Shown here one piece after another: positions 32,457-41,717 of a stretch of DNA of 64,000 nt. Location: NCBI GenBank assembly GCA_949298985.1, contig CASFYV010000021.1, positions 434,001 to 498,000 of the forward strand, read 5' to 3'. Both the position numbers and the translations under genes were made by a program. The DNA is from an uncultured bacterium (GTDB lineage: Bacteria > Cyanobacteriota > Vampirovibrionia > Gastranaerophilales > Gastranaerophilaceae). The notes under the pieces were generated by a model. The model ran no database searches and had not been told where the DNA came from. It saw nothing but the letters and a program-made list of their open reading frames with translations. The stretch's first letter is position 1. The number at the start of each line of letters is the position of its first letter.

Positions 32457-32829
32457 TTTTTTGTTGGGTTTCATCCAACCTACTTACTACTTTTGATTAG
32501 TGAGTAGTGAATAGTGAATAGTGAATAGAAATTTATAAACTCCTTTTCAATTTATAAACTTATTCCTACTTATCTTCTATCATCCCCTCCCCTTGAGGGA
32601 GGGGGTTGGGGGTGGGGTTTTAATGTTTGAAAACTTTATTTTTGTAAATTAGAGTTTTGTTGGGTTTCATCCAACCTACTTACTAGTGAATAGTGATTAG
32701 TGAATATTGAATAGAAATTTATAAACTCTTTTTCAACTTCTCAACTTATAAACTTCTCTTCTTCTCCTCTTTAATTGATACTTTACTTTTTAACATTGAA
32801 GTTGTACCCTATTTTGAGGAAGTTACATT
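32457..32829. repeat. mosaic intergenic repeat between rsmA and bioD
   Basis: No gene in 373 bases. Two copies of GTTGGGTTTCATCCAAC (about 32463-32479 and 32659-32675), heptamer tracts with TAGTGAG and TAGTGAA (about 32497-32528 and 32685-32718), linkers TTTATAAACT and CAACTTATAAACTT, and CCCCTCCCCTTGAGGGAGGGG cut as TCCCCTTGAGGGAGGGG (about 32586-32602) followed by GGGGGTGGGG. The unit (hairpin, heptamers, linker, G/C hairpin) is present nearly twice in tandem. Confidence 0.75.
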
Positions 32830-33504
32830 ATGTCGAAAAATATTTTTATAACAGCAACAGGAACTGATATTGGTAAAACTTATATTTCAGCATTAATAAT
32901 AAAAAAAATGCGTGAAAAAGGTTTGAATTGCGGCTATTTTAAACCTGTTTTAAGTGGAGTAAAAGAACTAGCTGGTCATTTAGTTGATAGTGATGCTAAC
33001 TATGTTGTACAGATGGCTGATATTCCAACAATGGCGGATGAGTGCGTAAGTTATTGGTGGAAAGAGGCTGTTTCACCTCATTTAGCTGCAAAAAGAATGA
33101 ACCAAAAAATTGATATCAGTAAAATTAAATACGATTTTGCTCAAATAAGTAAAAAATATGATTACCTACTTGTAGAAGGTGCAGGGGGAATTACTTGCCC
33201 TCTAATAATTGAAAAAGATGAAAAATATTTATTAAAAGATTTAATATGGGAACTTGGATTAAGTACTATAATCGTTGCTGATGCAGGATTAGGAACTATT
33301 AATTCTACACTTCTTACGGTTGAATACGCTAGAGCAAATGGTATTGAAGTTGAAGGGATTATTTTAAATAATTATGATTCAAATAATTTTATGCACTGGG
33401 ATAATTTAGAACAAGTTGAAACCTTATGCGGAGTAAATGTTGTTGCTACAGTTTCCAGAGGAGCTAATGATATAATGCTTTTAGAAGGATTATTCAAGGA
33501 GTAA
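32830..33504 (+). CDS. bioD: dethiobiotin synthetase BioD
   Basis: ATP-dependent closure of the ureido ring in biotin synthesis. The 224-residue protein has the P-loop TGTDIGKTY (about 10-18), GYFKPVLSG, VEGAGGITCPL (about 113-123) and IVADAGLGTINSTLLT. The substrate lysine K15-region and acidic residues are in place. The ATG follows GAGGAAGTTACATT. Its stop is 4 bases before bioA, so the two are co-transcribed. bioB and bioF are not in the window. Confidence 0.95.
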   Translation: MSKNIFITATGTDIGKTYISALIIKKMREKGLNCGYFKPVLSGVKELAGHLVDSDANYVVQMADIPTMADECVSYWWKEAVSPHLAAKRMNQKIDISKIKYDFAQISKKYDYLLVEGAGGITCPLIIEKDEKYLLKDLIWELGLSTIIVADAGLGTINSTLLTVEYARANGIEVEGIILNNYDSNNFMHWDNLEQVETLCGVNVVATVSRGANDIMLLEGLFKE

Positions 33505-33508
33505 TTTT

Positions 33509-34885
33509 ATGGATTGGCAAAAAGAAGATTTAAAATATATATGGCACCCTTGTTCACAAATGAAAGATTATGAAACATTACCTCCAATTGTAATAGAAAG
33601 AGGGGAAGGAATTAATCTTTATGATGTAAACGGAAAATGCTATAAAGATGTAATAAGCTCTTGGTGGTGTAATCTTTTAGGACATTGTAATCCAAGAATT
33701 AATGAAGCAATAAAAAAACAAGTTGATACACTAGAGCACGTTATTTTTGCCAATTTTACTCATAAAACCGCAATTACTCTTTGCCAAGAATTAATGAAAG
33801 TACTTCCTATAGGACTTTGTAAATTTAATTTCGCAGATAATGGCTCTTCAGCTATCGAAATGTCTTTAAAAATGAGTTTTCAATACCATTATCAAACAGG
33901 AAATCCGCAGAAAAAACGTTTTATGGCATTATCAGATGCTTATCATGGAGAAACTTTAGGAGCTTTAGCAGTAGGTGGTGTGGATTTATATTCCGAATTA
34001 TATAAACCTTTGCTTTTAGATGTAATAAGAATAGACGGACCTGATTGTTACAGGTGCCCTTATGAAAAACAATGCCAAGGTCATTATAATTCAAATTCAG
34101 AGGAATTACCTCTTTGCAATTGTGAATGTTTTAAAAAAACAGAAGAAGCTTTTGAAAAATATGCAGATGAAACAGCTGCGATTATTGTTGAACCACTTTT
34201 ACAAGGCTCTGCAGGCATGAAAATTTATCCACCACTTTATCTAAAAAAACTTAGAGAATTGTGTGATAAATATAATGTTCATTTAATTGCTGATGAAATA
34301 GCTACAGGGTACGGTAGAACCGGTAAAATGTTTGCATTTGACCATGCTAATATAAGTCCTGATATTATGTGTTTATCTAAAGGATTAACAGGCGGCTATA
34401 TGCCTATGGCTATTGCTATTACAACACAAAAAATCTATGATGCTTTTTATGACGATTATCTTAAAGGTAAAGCATTTATGCATTCACACACTTATTCAGG
34501 AAATCCTCTTGCTTGCTCGGCAGCTATTGAAGTTCTTAGAATTCTTAATGATGAAAATGTTATTGAAAAAGCTAATAAAAAATCAATCTATTTCAATAAT
34601 ATTATTAAAGAGAAATTTCTTCCGCTTGAAAATGTTGGAGAAGTTCGTTCAATCGGTTTAATTAATGCAATTGAGCTTGTTAAAAATAAAGACTCAAAAG
34701 AGCCTTTTGATTATAAACGAAGAACTGGATATCAAATTTATAAAAAGGCTTTGGAAAAAGGCGTAATTTTACGTCCTTTAGGAGATGTAATCTATTTTAA
34801 TCCACCATTAATAATAGAAAAACCTGATATGGATTATGTAACAGATGTTGCTCTTGATTGTGTAAAAGAGGTATTATATAATTAA
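33509..34885 (+). CDS. bioA: adenosylmethionine-8-amino-7-oxononanoate aminotransferase BioA
   Basis: PLP enzyme that transaminates KAPA to DAPA using SAM. The 458-residue protein has IWHPCSQMKDY at the start, the substrate loop SSWWCNLLGH, the phosphate site NGSSAIEMSLK, SDAYHGETLGA, DEIATGYGRTG and the PLP lysine in CLSKGLTGGYMPMAIA. The cysteine-rich insertion CYRCPYEKQCQG to CNCECF (about 180-215) extends the CYRCP segment seen in Bacillus-type DAPA aminotransferases, with eight cysteines; metal binding there is possible but unproven. It follows bioD by 4 bases and ends a two-gene biotin operon. Confidence 0.95.
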   Translation: MDWQKEDLKYIWHPCSQMKDYETLPPIVIERGEGINLYDVNGKCYKDVISSWWCNLLGHCNPRINEAIKKQVDTLEHVIFANFTHKTAITLCQELMKVLPIGLCKFNFADNGSSAIEMSLKMSFQYHYQTGNPQKKRFMALSDAYHGETLGALAVGGVDLYSELYKPLLLDVIRIDGPDCYRCPYEKQCQGHYNSNSEELPLCNCECFKKTEEAFEKYADETAAIIVEPLLQGSAGMKIYPPLYLKKLRELCDKYNVHLIADEIATGYGRTGKMFAFDHANISPDIMCLSKGLTGGYMPMAIAITTQKIYDAFYDDYLKGKAFMHSHTYSGNPLACSAAIEVLRILNDENVIEKANKKSIYFNNIIKEKFLPLENVGEVRSIGLINAIELVKNKDSKEPFDYKRRTGYQIYKKALEKGVILRPLGDVIYFNPPLIIEKPDMDYVTDVALDCVKEVLYN

Positions 34886-34983
34886 AGTATTTAAATTTAA
34901 TGATTCTTCCAAATAGAAATATCAGAATTCTAATTATATTATTTTCAATTAAAATTTATATTTTCTAGTAAATTACTCCGTGT

Positions 34984-34989
34984 TATAAT
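34984..34989 (+). promoter_or_regulatory. extended -10 before uppP
   Basis: TGTTATAAT (34981-34989), 31 nt before the ATG; AAGGGGGAGT provides a strong ribosome site in between. Confidence 0.5.
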
Positions 34990-35020
34990 AATCAAGTCAA
35001 ATTTATTTATAAGGGGGAGT

Positions 35021-35863
35021 ATGGATTTAATACAATCAATTTTAATGGGAATAGTTCAAGGACTTAGTGAATTTTTACCTATTTCAAGTTCTGCACACTT
35101 AGTATTTACATCTAATTTTTATAAAGTTTTTAAAGGAATTGAAATAGTTCAAGAATCTAATCAAGAAGTATTTTTAGATATAATGTTGCATTTAGGAACC
35201 TTAATTGCTGTTTTAATATTTTTTAGAAAAGAAATTATGCAGATTCTAAAAGCATTATATTTGGGGTTAAAAAACAAAGACTATTCTTCATTAGATTTCA
35301 AATACGGAGCATATATTTTTATAGGTACAATAATTACCGTGTTAATTGCATTCCCTCTAAATGAAGTCGCTGAATTTTTAGTATTTAAACCTGCAATAGT
35401 TGGAATATTACTTATATTTACAGGAATTTTACTCCTTTCAAGCGAAACTTTGGCTAAAAAAATCAAAGACAAAAAAGAAATTTCATTAAAAAGCTCTATT
35501 TTAATTGCAATAGCTCAAGGTTTAGCAGCACTTCCGGGGTTTTCTCGTTCAGGTTTAACTATTGCAACAGGACTTTTAAACGGACTTGATAGAACTACTG
35601 CTGCAAGATACTCATTTCTATTGAGTATTCCAATAATTCTTGGAGCCTCAATGGTTTATCCGTTTATAAAACTCGATTTTCACGAAGTTATTTCATATAA
35701 TTGGACTGCAATAATAGTTGGAACAATCGTTTCTGGAATTGTAGGTTATATTTGTATTAAATATTTCTTAAAATTTGTATCTAAATTTTCACTTGGAATT
35801 TTTGGATATTATTGTTTAATTGTAGGTATTTTTACTGCAGTATTTTTTGAAATATTCAGATAA
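35021..35863 (+). CDS. uppP: undecaprenyl-diphosphatase UppP
   Basis: Integral membrane phosphatase that recycles undecaprenyl pyrophosphate for cell-wall synthesis. The 280-residue protein has the two signature regions: GLSEFLPISSSAHLV (15-29) with the catalytic Glu and His, and AALPGFSRSGLTIATG (about 167-182) with the phosphate-binding Arg. Seven to eight membrane segments follow the BacA pattern. A strong GGGGGAGT ribosome site precedes the ATG. It heads a run with deoC (14 bases downstream) and priA. Confidence 0.96.
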   Translation: MDLIQSILMGIVQGLSEFLPISSSAHLVFTSNFYKVFKGIEIVQESNQEVFLDIMLHLGTLIAVLIFFRKEIMQILKALYLGLKNKDYSSLDFKYGAYIFIGTIITVLIAFPLNEVAEFLVFKPAIVGILLIFTGILLLSSETLAKKIKDKKEISLKSSILIAIAQGLAALPGFSRSGLTIATGLLNGLDRTTAARYSFLLSIPIILGASMVYPFIKLDFHEVISYNWTAIIVGTIVSGIVGYICIKYFLKFVSKFSLGIFGYYCLIVGIFTAVFFEIFR

Positions 35864-35877
35864 GAAAAGGGGTTATT

Positions 35878-36528
35878 ATGGAATTAAATAAATATATAGA
35901 ACATACTTTATTAAAACAAGATGCAAGAAAAGAAGAAATTATAAAATTAGTTGAAGAAGCCCGTAAATACAACTTCTTAGGCGTATGTGTTAACCCTTCT
36001 TACGTATCTCTTGCAAAACAGTATCTAAAAGATACTGATGTAAAAGTGGTTACAGTAGTTGGTTTTCCTTTAGGACAGACTACTTGTGAAAATAAAGTAC
36101 TGGAAACAATTGATGCTATAAAAAATGGTGCTGATGAAATTGATATGGTACTAAATTCAGGGAAGTTAAAGGATAATGAATTTGATTATATAGTAGATGA
36201 GATTTCAAAAGTTAAAGCTGCTTGCCAGGGCAAGAATTTAAAAGTTATTTTGGAAACAGATTTATTAAACAAAGAAGAAATCAAAAAAGCGTGTGAACTT
36301 TGTATAAAAGGAGGAGCCGATTTTGTTAAGACTTCAACAGGATTTGTTAAGAATGGAGTCGGTGCAAAAGCAGAAGATGTAAGACTTATGTATGAAACTG
36401 TTAAAGATTCAGGACTTCAAGTCAAAGCATCAGGTGGAATTCGTGATAAGAAAGCTGCTTTAGATATGGTTGAAGCAGGAGCTACAAGATTAGGAACAAG
36501 TTCCGGAGTTAAAATAGTATCGGAATAA
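35878..36528 (+). CDS. deoC: deoxyribose-phosphate aldolase DeoC
   Basis: Class I aldolase splitting 2-deoxyribose 5-phosphate into glyceraldehyde 3-phosphate and acetaldehyde. The 216-residue protein has EIDMVLN with the proton-relay aspartate D89, VILETDLL, the Schiff-base lysine K151 in FVKTSTGF, and VKASGGIRD. It works downstream of DeoB (7053). The ATG follows AAAAGGGGTT. Its stop lies 4 bases before priA. Confidence 0.97.
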   Translation: MELNKYIEHTLLKQDARKEEIIKLVEEARKYNFLGVCVNPSYVSLAKQYLKDTDVKVVTVVGFPLGQTTCENKVLETIDAIKNGADEIDMVLNSGKLKDNEFDYIVDEISKVKAACQGKNLKVILETDLLNKEEIKKACELCIKGGADFVKTSTGFVKNGVGAKAEDVRLMYETVKDSGLQVKASGGIRDKKAALDMVEAGATRLGTSSGVKIVSE

Positions 36529-36532
36529 TATA

Positions 36533-38737
36533 ATGAAATATGCGTTAGTATTAGTCAATATTAAAGGGTTAGGAGTTAGAACTTTTAGTTATTTAATTCC
36601 TGATGAAATAAAGGAGATTATCCAAATCGGACAAGCTGTATTAGTTCCATTTGGACGTCAAGGACTGATTAACGCTTTTGTTGTCGGGTTTTCTGATTAT
36701 CTTCCGGGGGATTTTAAAGTAAAGAAAATCAACAAGATAATTGATGAGACGCCTCTATTTTCGATAAAATATTTAAAACTTCTAGAATGGGTTGCTAATT
36801 ATTATTGCACGGATTTTGTAACTGTTTTAAATGCAGCTCTTCCAATGAAATTAATCGAAAAAAATGCTAAAGTCGAACAATCTGTATCATTTATTAATGA
36901 TGAAAATGAAAAACTTACTAAAAGACAAAAAGAGATTCTTCAATTATTGAAAGAAAAAGGAAAATCATCATTAATAGATTTTGAAGAAGAGGCTAAAACT
37001 ACTCGTGCAACAATGAAAAAATTGGAGAGTTTAGGCTGCGTTAAAATAGATACAGAATATATTTATAGAAATCCTCTATCAATATTCAAAGATGTTGAAA
37101 CAGAGCCATTATTTGAACTTTCGGGAGAACAAATTACAGCTTATGAAGGAATTAAATCAAAATTAAAATCACAAAACCCGATTTTACTTCACGGAGTAAC
37201 TGCATCTGGAAAAACTGAAGTTTATTTTAAACTTATAAAAGATGTTATTAATTCAGGAAAGAATGTTTTGTTTTTAGCTCCGGAAATTGCATTGGCATCA
37301 CAACTTACAAAACGTTTAGCAAGAAAATTCGGAATAAAAGATGTTGCAATTTGGCATAGCAGTATTTCTGATGGCGAAAAATACGATGTTTGGCAAAGAC
37401 TTTATCGAGATGAAATAAAAATTCTAGCAGGAGCTCGCTCAGCCGTTTTTGCACCACTTCAAAACATCGGACTTATTATTATTGATGAAGAACACGAAGG
37501 AGCTTACAAACAAACAAGTCCTGCACCAAGATATGATGCAAGGGTTGTTGCAAGACGTTTAGCTCAATTCCATCAGGCACCTTTGCTTTTGGGATCTGCT
37601 ACTCCTGATATTTCTACATATTATTATGCTACAAATAACAATAATCTGTTTGAAATGAAACATCGATTCAATAATTCTCCGCTTGCAAAACCTCAAGTTA
37701 TCAATATGCAGGAATACGGTCGTGCAGCTTATCGTGGAATAATTTCAAAACCTTTACAAACAGAAATTACTGAAACACTTGAAAGAGGGCAACAAGTAAT
37801 TTTGTTGATGAACAGACGCGGTTATTCAACTTACACACAATGTAAAGCTTGCGGAACTGTTGTAGAATGTTCTGATTGTTCAATACCAATGATTTGGCAT
37901 GCCAGCACAAAGACTTTAAAATGCCATTACTGCAATAAAGAAATGCATTTTCCTGATTTTTGTCCACAATGCGGTAGTGATGCTCTTTCAACTTCCGGAG
38001 TTGGAACACAAAAAATCGAAGTTTTAATCAAAGAATTATATCCTGATGCTAGAGTAGAAAGAATTGACAGCGATATTTTAACAAGAAAAAATGCTCATAT
38101 TGAACTTTTAAACAGATTTCAAAAAGGTGAAATAGATATTCTAGTAGGAACCCAAATGATTGCTAAAGGTTTGGATAATCCAAACGTAACTTTAGTAGGA
38201 GTTTTGAGTGCTGATTCAGGATTTAACATTCCTGATTATCGAGCTTCAGAAAGAGGGTTTCAATTATTAACACAAGTTGCAGGAAGAGCAGGAAGAGGTG
38301 AGTTTAAAGGAAAAGTACTATTCCAAACATATAATCCGGATTTTTATGCCTTCCAAACTGCAAAATCTCAAGATTATGAAAAATTCTTCGAAACAGAAAT
38401 TAAATCGCGTCAAGAGTTTGATTATCCGCCATTTAGTCAAATTATTAGATTAATCTTATCTTCCGAAAACCAGTTTAGAGCGGAAAAATCTGCTATGGAA
38501 ATCGCATTAAGACTTAATACTATGACAGAAAAATTTGGGTTTGGAGAGTATTTAGAAACTTTAGGACCTACTCCGTGTATTATAGAAAAAATTAATAAAT
38601 TATACCGTTTTCAAATACTTATTAAAAACAAACTTTCGCAAAAAGGACATGATTTTGTTTCAAAATTCTTAAATAAAATAACGCTTCCAAAAGATATTAA
38701 ACTTGCAATTGATGTTGATCCATTAGATATACTATAA
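36533..38737 (+). CDS. priA: primosomal helicase PriA
   Basis: 3'-5' superfamily 2 helicase that restarts stalled replication forks. The 734-residue protein has the N-terminal DNA-binding part (RTFSYLIPDE, GQAVLVPFGRQ), Walker A HGVTASGKTEVY (about 222-233), the DEEH box IIIDEEHEGAYKQ, and the helicase C half with GTQMIAKGLD and QVAGRAGRG. The zinc-binding insert CKACG-CSDC-CHYC-CPQC (about 440-490) has the eight cysteines of the family. Start ATG 4 bases after deoC; it ends at a bidirectional hairpin. Confidence 0.97.
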   Translation: MKYALVLVNIKGLGVRTFSYLIPDEIKEIIQIGQAVLVPFGRQGLINAFVVGFSDYLPGDFKVKKINKIIDETPLFSIKYLKLLEWVANYYCTDFVTVLNAALPMKLIEKNAKVEQSVSFINDENEKLTKRQKEILQLLKEKGKSSLIDFEEEAKTTRATMKKLESLGCVKIDTEYIYRNPLSIFKDVETEPLFELSGEQITAYEGIKSKLKSQNPILLHGVTASGKTEVYFKLIKDVINSGKNVLFLAPEIALASQLTKRLARKFGIKDVAIWHSSISDGEKYDVWQRLYRDEIKILAGARSAVFAPLQNIGLIIIDEEHEGAYKQTSPAPRYDARVVARRLAQFHQAPLLLGSATPDISTYYYATNNNNLFEMKHRFNNSPLAKPQVINMQEYGRAAYRGIISKPLQTEITETLERGQQVILLMNRRGYSTYTQCKACGTVVECSDCSIPMIWHASTKTLKCHYCNKEMHFPDFCPQCGSDALSTSGVGTQKIEVLIKELYPDARVERIDSDILTRKNAHIELLNRFQKGEIDILVGTQMIAKGLDNPNVTLVGVLSADSGFNIPDYRASERGFQLLTQVAGRAGRGEFKGKVLFQTYNPDFYAFQTAKSQDYEKFFETEIKSRQEFDYPPFSQIIRLILSSENQFRAEKSAMEIALRLNTMTEKFGFGEYLETLGPTPCIIEKINKLYRFQILIKNKLSQKGHDFVSKFLNKITLPKDIKLAIDVDPLDIL

Positions 38738-38763
38738 ATGCCCCTTTAAAAGAGGCATTTATT
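38736..38763. terminator. bidirectional hairpin between priA and the sigma gene
   Basis: AAATGCCCCTTT (38736-38747) pairs with AAAGAGGCATTT (38749-38760); ATTTT follows on the plus strand. It overlaps the priA stop region and ends both convergent transcripts. Confidence 0.7.
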
Positions 38764-38768
38764 TTAAA

Positions 38769-39695
38769 CTATTCTTCATCTAAATAAGTTTTTAAATTCT
38801 CAATACGCTCAACTTTCCTCAATTTTTGCAATGCAATATTTTCTATTTGTCTAATTCTTTCTTTGGAAAACCCTAATGCATTTCCGATTTGTTCCAAAGT
38901 CTTCGGCTCATTATCCTCAATCCCAAATCTTCGTTTTAAAATTTCTTCCTCTCTTTTATCCAATTTTTTTAATAATTTAACCACGTCATGCTCTCTTAAT
39001 TTCTTTTGAACATTACTTTCAGGCGAAGAATAAGTTGTATCTTCTACATAATCTTGAATACATAAATCATCAGTTACATAAGTATCTAAACTTACAGGTT
39101 CTTTTTTCAAAGCACTTTTTACCTCATTAATCTTTTTAAAATCAAGCCCTGAAATTTTAGAAATAGTTTCATCATCGACTTCCATATCCGTATCAAAAGT
39201 TGCAATAGAACAAGCTTTTTTGTATTTTCTTATCTTTTCTAACATATGAACAGGAATTCTAATAGTTCTGGAATGATTAGAAATCGCCCTAATTATTGTT
39301 TGTTTAATCCACCAAGTCGCATAAGTTGAAAATTTAAAATTCTTTTTGTAATCAAACTTCTCCGCAGCCTTAATCAAACCCAAAGAACCTTCTTGAACTA
39401 AATCCATAAATAAAACGCCTTGCCCAATGTATTTTTTTGCAATACTAACAACAAGCCTGAGATTAGCTTGAATTAATGCTTTTTTTGCCTCTTCTTTTTC
39501 TTTTCTGCTACCCTCTTGAATCTTCCTTCCAAGTTCCATTTCTTCAAATTTGGTAAGCATTTTTTTCTTACCAATTTCTCTCAAATACATTTGTAAAATA
39601 TCATCGTTATTGACAATTGTGCTAAAAGTTTTAGGTAAATTTGCATCCATTTCTGAATTGTCAATATACTCTAAATTATTAAAAGCTCTACTCAT
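38769..39695 (-). CDS. RNA polymerase sigma-70 factor, RpoD-like without region 1.1
   Basis: 308-residue sigma factor. Region 1.2 is [17 protein letters not shown], region 2 spans about 75-150 with [39 protein letters not shown] and SRTIRIP, region 3 follows, and region 4 ends with [23 protein letters not shown]. The missing region 1.1 and long non-conserved insert suggest a group 2 factor rather than the main housekeeping one, although small genomes of this lineage can use short primary sigmas. It would read the extended -10 promoters common here. It has its own ATG after GAGGAGATT. Confidence 0.93.
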   Translation of the reverse strand: MSRAFNNLEYIDNSEMDANLPKTFSTIVNNDDILQMYLREIGKKKMLTKFEEMELGRKIQEGSRKEKEEAKKALIQANLRLVVSIAKKYIGQGVLFMDLVQEGSLGLIKAAEKFDYKKNFKFSTYATWWIKQTIIRAISNHSRTIRIPVHMLEKIRKYKKACSIATFDTDMEVDDETISKISGLDFKKINEVKSALKKEPVSLDTYVTDDLCIQDYVEDTTYSSPESNVQKKLREHDVVKLLKKLDKREEEILKRRFGIEDNEPKTLEQIGNALGFSKERIRQIENIALQKLRKVERIENLKTYLDEE

Positions 39696-39765
39696 CTTTT
39701 TAATCTCCTCTAGCCTTCCATGGTATTAGACGAAAGATTAAAAAAAAAGTTCCATAAAATTTTAA

Positions 39766-40992
39766 TTATTCATATCTTAAAGCATCAATAGGGTTTAAAA
39801 GAGAAGCTTTATAAGCAGGATAATATCCAAACCCAATTCCAACAAGTCCTGAAAAACCAAAAGAAAGCAAAATCGGAGGAAGAGTTATTTCAATTGCAGT
39901 ATGAAACACTCCGCCAATAATCAAAGAAATTAATATTCCGATAATAACACCAATTAACCCTCCCAGCATAGAAAGAACAAGAGCTTCAATCAAGAATTGT
40001 GAACGAATATCTTTAGCTCTAGCACCGATTGCCATTCTAATCCCAATTTCTTTTGTTCTTTCTGTAACGGAAACCAACATAATATTCATAATTCCAATAC
40101 CGCCGACAACAAGAGAAACAGATGCAATTGAAGCCAGTAATATTGCAAAAGTTTTTACAGTTGATTTCATTTTTTCTTGAAATTCTGCACTATTTCTTAT
40201 ATCAAAATCATTTTCCTGTAATTTTCCCAGTGCGTGTCTTCTTCTTAAAACTTCTTGAATATCTTGTTCAGCAATCGTAGAATCTTCTAAAGATTTTGCT
40301 TTAACTAAAATTTGTTTAACTGAACCAGGAAAATCTGTACCGAAAACTTTTCTTTGAGCTGTTGCTAATGGAATTAAAATCAAATCATCTTGATCCATTG
40401 GTCCCATCTGCCCTTTTGATTTTAAAGTCCCAATAACTTTAAAAGGAACATTTCCTACTCTTATAGTTTTTCCAAGCGGATTTATATCTCCAAATAATTC
40501 TGTTTCAATCGTAGAGCCGATTAATGCTACTTTTGCAGCATTATTATCATCATCTTTTGTAAAACTTCTGCCTAAATTTATTTCATAATTTTTAATATAT
40601 AAATAAGAAGAATTCACTCCATAAACAGAAGTTTGCCAGTTTTGATTTCCATACATAACCTGACTTGTAGAGTTTAAAATAGAAGAAACAGCTTCGACTC
40701 CTCTTGCTTGTTTTTTAATAGCTTCTGCATCTTTAACACTCAAAGTCGGTTTAGTTCCGCTTCCCATTGAAACTCCACCAGTCTTAGCCGTTGCTGATCT
40801 AATTGTCAATAAATTAGAACCCATAGATTCCATATTTGCTTGAACTTGCTTATTAGCTCCTGCTCCTATTGCAAGCATTATAATTACAGCCGCAACCCCT
40901 ATTATTATTCCTAAAGAAGTTAAAGCTGAACGCATTTTATTTACTTTTAAAGAATTTAAAGCAATATTAAGAGTCGATTTAAAATCTATCAT
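39766..40992 (-). CDS. MacB-like ABC transporter permease
   Basis: FtsX/MacB-type permease, 408 residues, with the typical four membrane segments (about 20-45, and three in 285-400) and a large periplasmic domain. ALTSLGIIIGVAAVIIMLAIGAG and TERTKEIGIRMAIGARAKDI are the family signatures. In MacB the permease and ATPase are one polypeptide; here the ATPase is a separate gene, as in most Gram-positive-type and cyanobacterial homologues. It is the last gene of the TolC-MacA-ATPase-permease run, 3 bases after the ATPase gene. Likely substrates are peptides or lipopeptides. Confidence 0.93.
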   Translation of the reverse strand: MIDFKSTLNIALNSLKVNKMRSALTSLGIIIGVAAVIIMLAIGAGANKQVQANMESMGSNLLTIRSATAKTGGVSMGSGTKPTLSVKDAEAIKKQARGVEAVSSILNSTSQVMYGNQNWQTSVYGVNSSYLYIKNYEINLGRSFTKDDDNNAAKVALIGSTIETELFGDINPLGKTIRVGNVPFKVIGTLKSKGQMGPMDQDDLILIPLATAQRKVFGTDFPGSVKQILVKAKSLEDSTIAEQDIQEVLRRRHALGKLQENDFDIRNSAEFQEKMKSTVKTFAILLASIASVSLVVGGIGIMNIMLVSVTERTKEIGIRMAIGARAKDIRSQFLIEALVLSMLGGLIGVIIGILISLIIGGVFHTAIEITLPPILLSFGFSGLVGIGFGYYPAYKASLLNPIDALRYE

Positions 40993-40995
40993 ATC

Positions 40996-41712
40996 CTAAG
41001 TTTCCTTTGTACGATGTTTCATCCATTCTTCTTTAGATAAATCAGACACAATTTTACCGTCTTTGAATTTTATAATTCGTTTAGTATATTCTGCAATATC
41101 CGGTTCGTGTGTTACAAGAACAACTGTTTTTCCCATTTTATTATTCAAATTAACAAAAAATTCCATCACATCAATACTGGTTTTAGTGTCCAAATTCCCG
41201 GTAGGTTCATCCGCTAAAATTAGCGGTGCATCATTAACTATAGCTCTTGCTATAGCGACTCTTTGCTGTTGACCTCCTGACATTTGAGATGGCATATTAT
41301 TTTCTTTTTTTTCTAAACCTACTATTTTTAAAGCTTCTCTTGCTCGTTTATATCTTTCCGCTTCGGGAATCCCTTTATAAATCATAGGAAGACACACATT
41401 ATCAATTGCAGAAGTTCTTGAAATCAAATTAAATCCTTGAAATACAAAACCGATTTTATTATTCCTAATATCCGATAATTCATCACTTGAAAGAGAAAAA
41501 ACATCTACTCCATCCAAATAATATTCGCCTGAAGTTGGTCTATCTAACGTTCCCAACATATTCATACAAGTTGATTTTCCTGAACCTGAAGTTCCCATAA
41601 TCGCTACAAATTCACCCTCGTCAATAGAAAATGAAACATCGTTTAGTGCATAAAATGTTTCATCTCCCATTTCATATGTTCTTATAGCGTTTCTAACTTC
41701 AATTAATGCCAT
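40996..41712 (-). CDS. MacB/LolD-type ABC transporter ATPase
   Basis: ATP-binding subunit, 238 residues. Walker A is GTSGSGKST (about 40-48), the signature is MSGGQQQRVAIARAI, Walker B is PLILADEPTGNLDTKT and the H-loop is VLVTHEPDI. These match the MacB/LolD/FtsE branch. The stop is 3 bases before the permease start. It works with the permease at 39766 and the adaptor at 41718. Confidence 0.95.
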   Translation of the reverse strand: MALIEVRNAIRTYEMGDETFYALNDVSFSIDEGEFVAIMGTSGSGKSTCMNMLGTLDRPTSGEYYLDGVDVFSLSSDELSDIRNNKIGFVFQGFNLISRTSAIDNVCLPMIYKGIPEAERYKRAREALKIVGLEKKENNMPSQMSGGQQQRVAIARAIVNDAPLILADEPTGNLDTKTSIDVMEFFVNLNNKMGKTVVLVTHEPDIAEYTKRIIKFKDGKIVSDLSKEEWMKHRTKET

Positions 41713-41717
41713 TTTTA

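Noticed and set aside
35281..35472. Frame antisense to uppP, and similar antisense frames at 5406, 410, 15240, 16557, 57903
   Set aside because: All lie inside certain genes in other frames, without ribosome sites.
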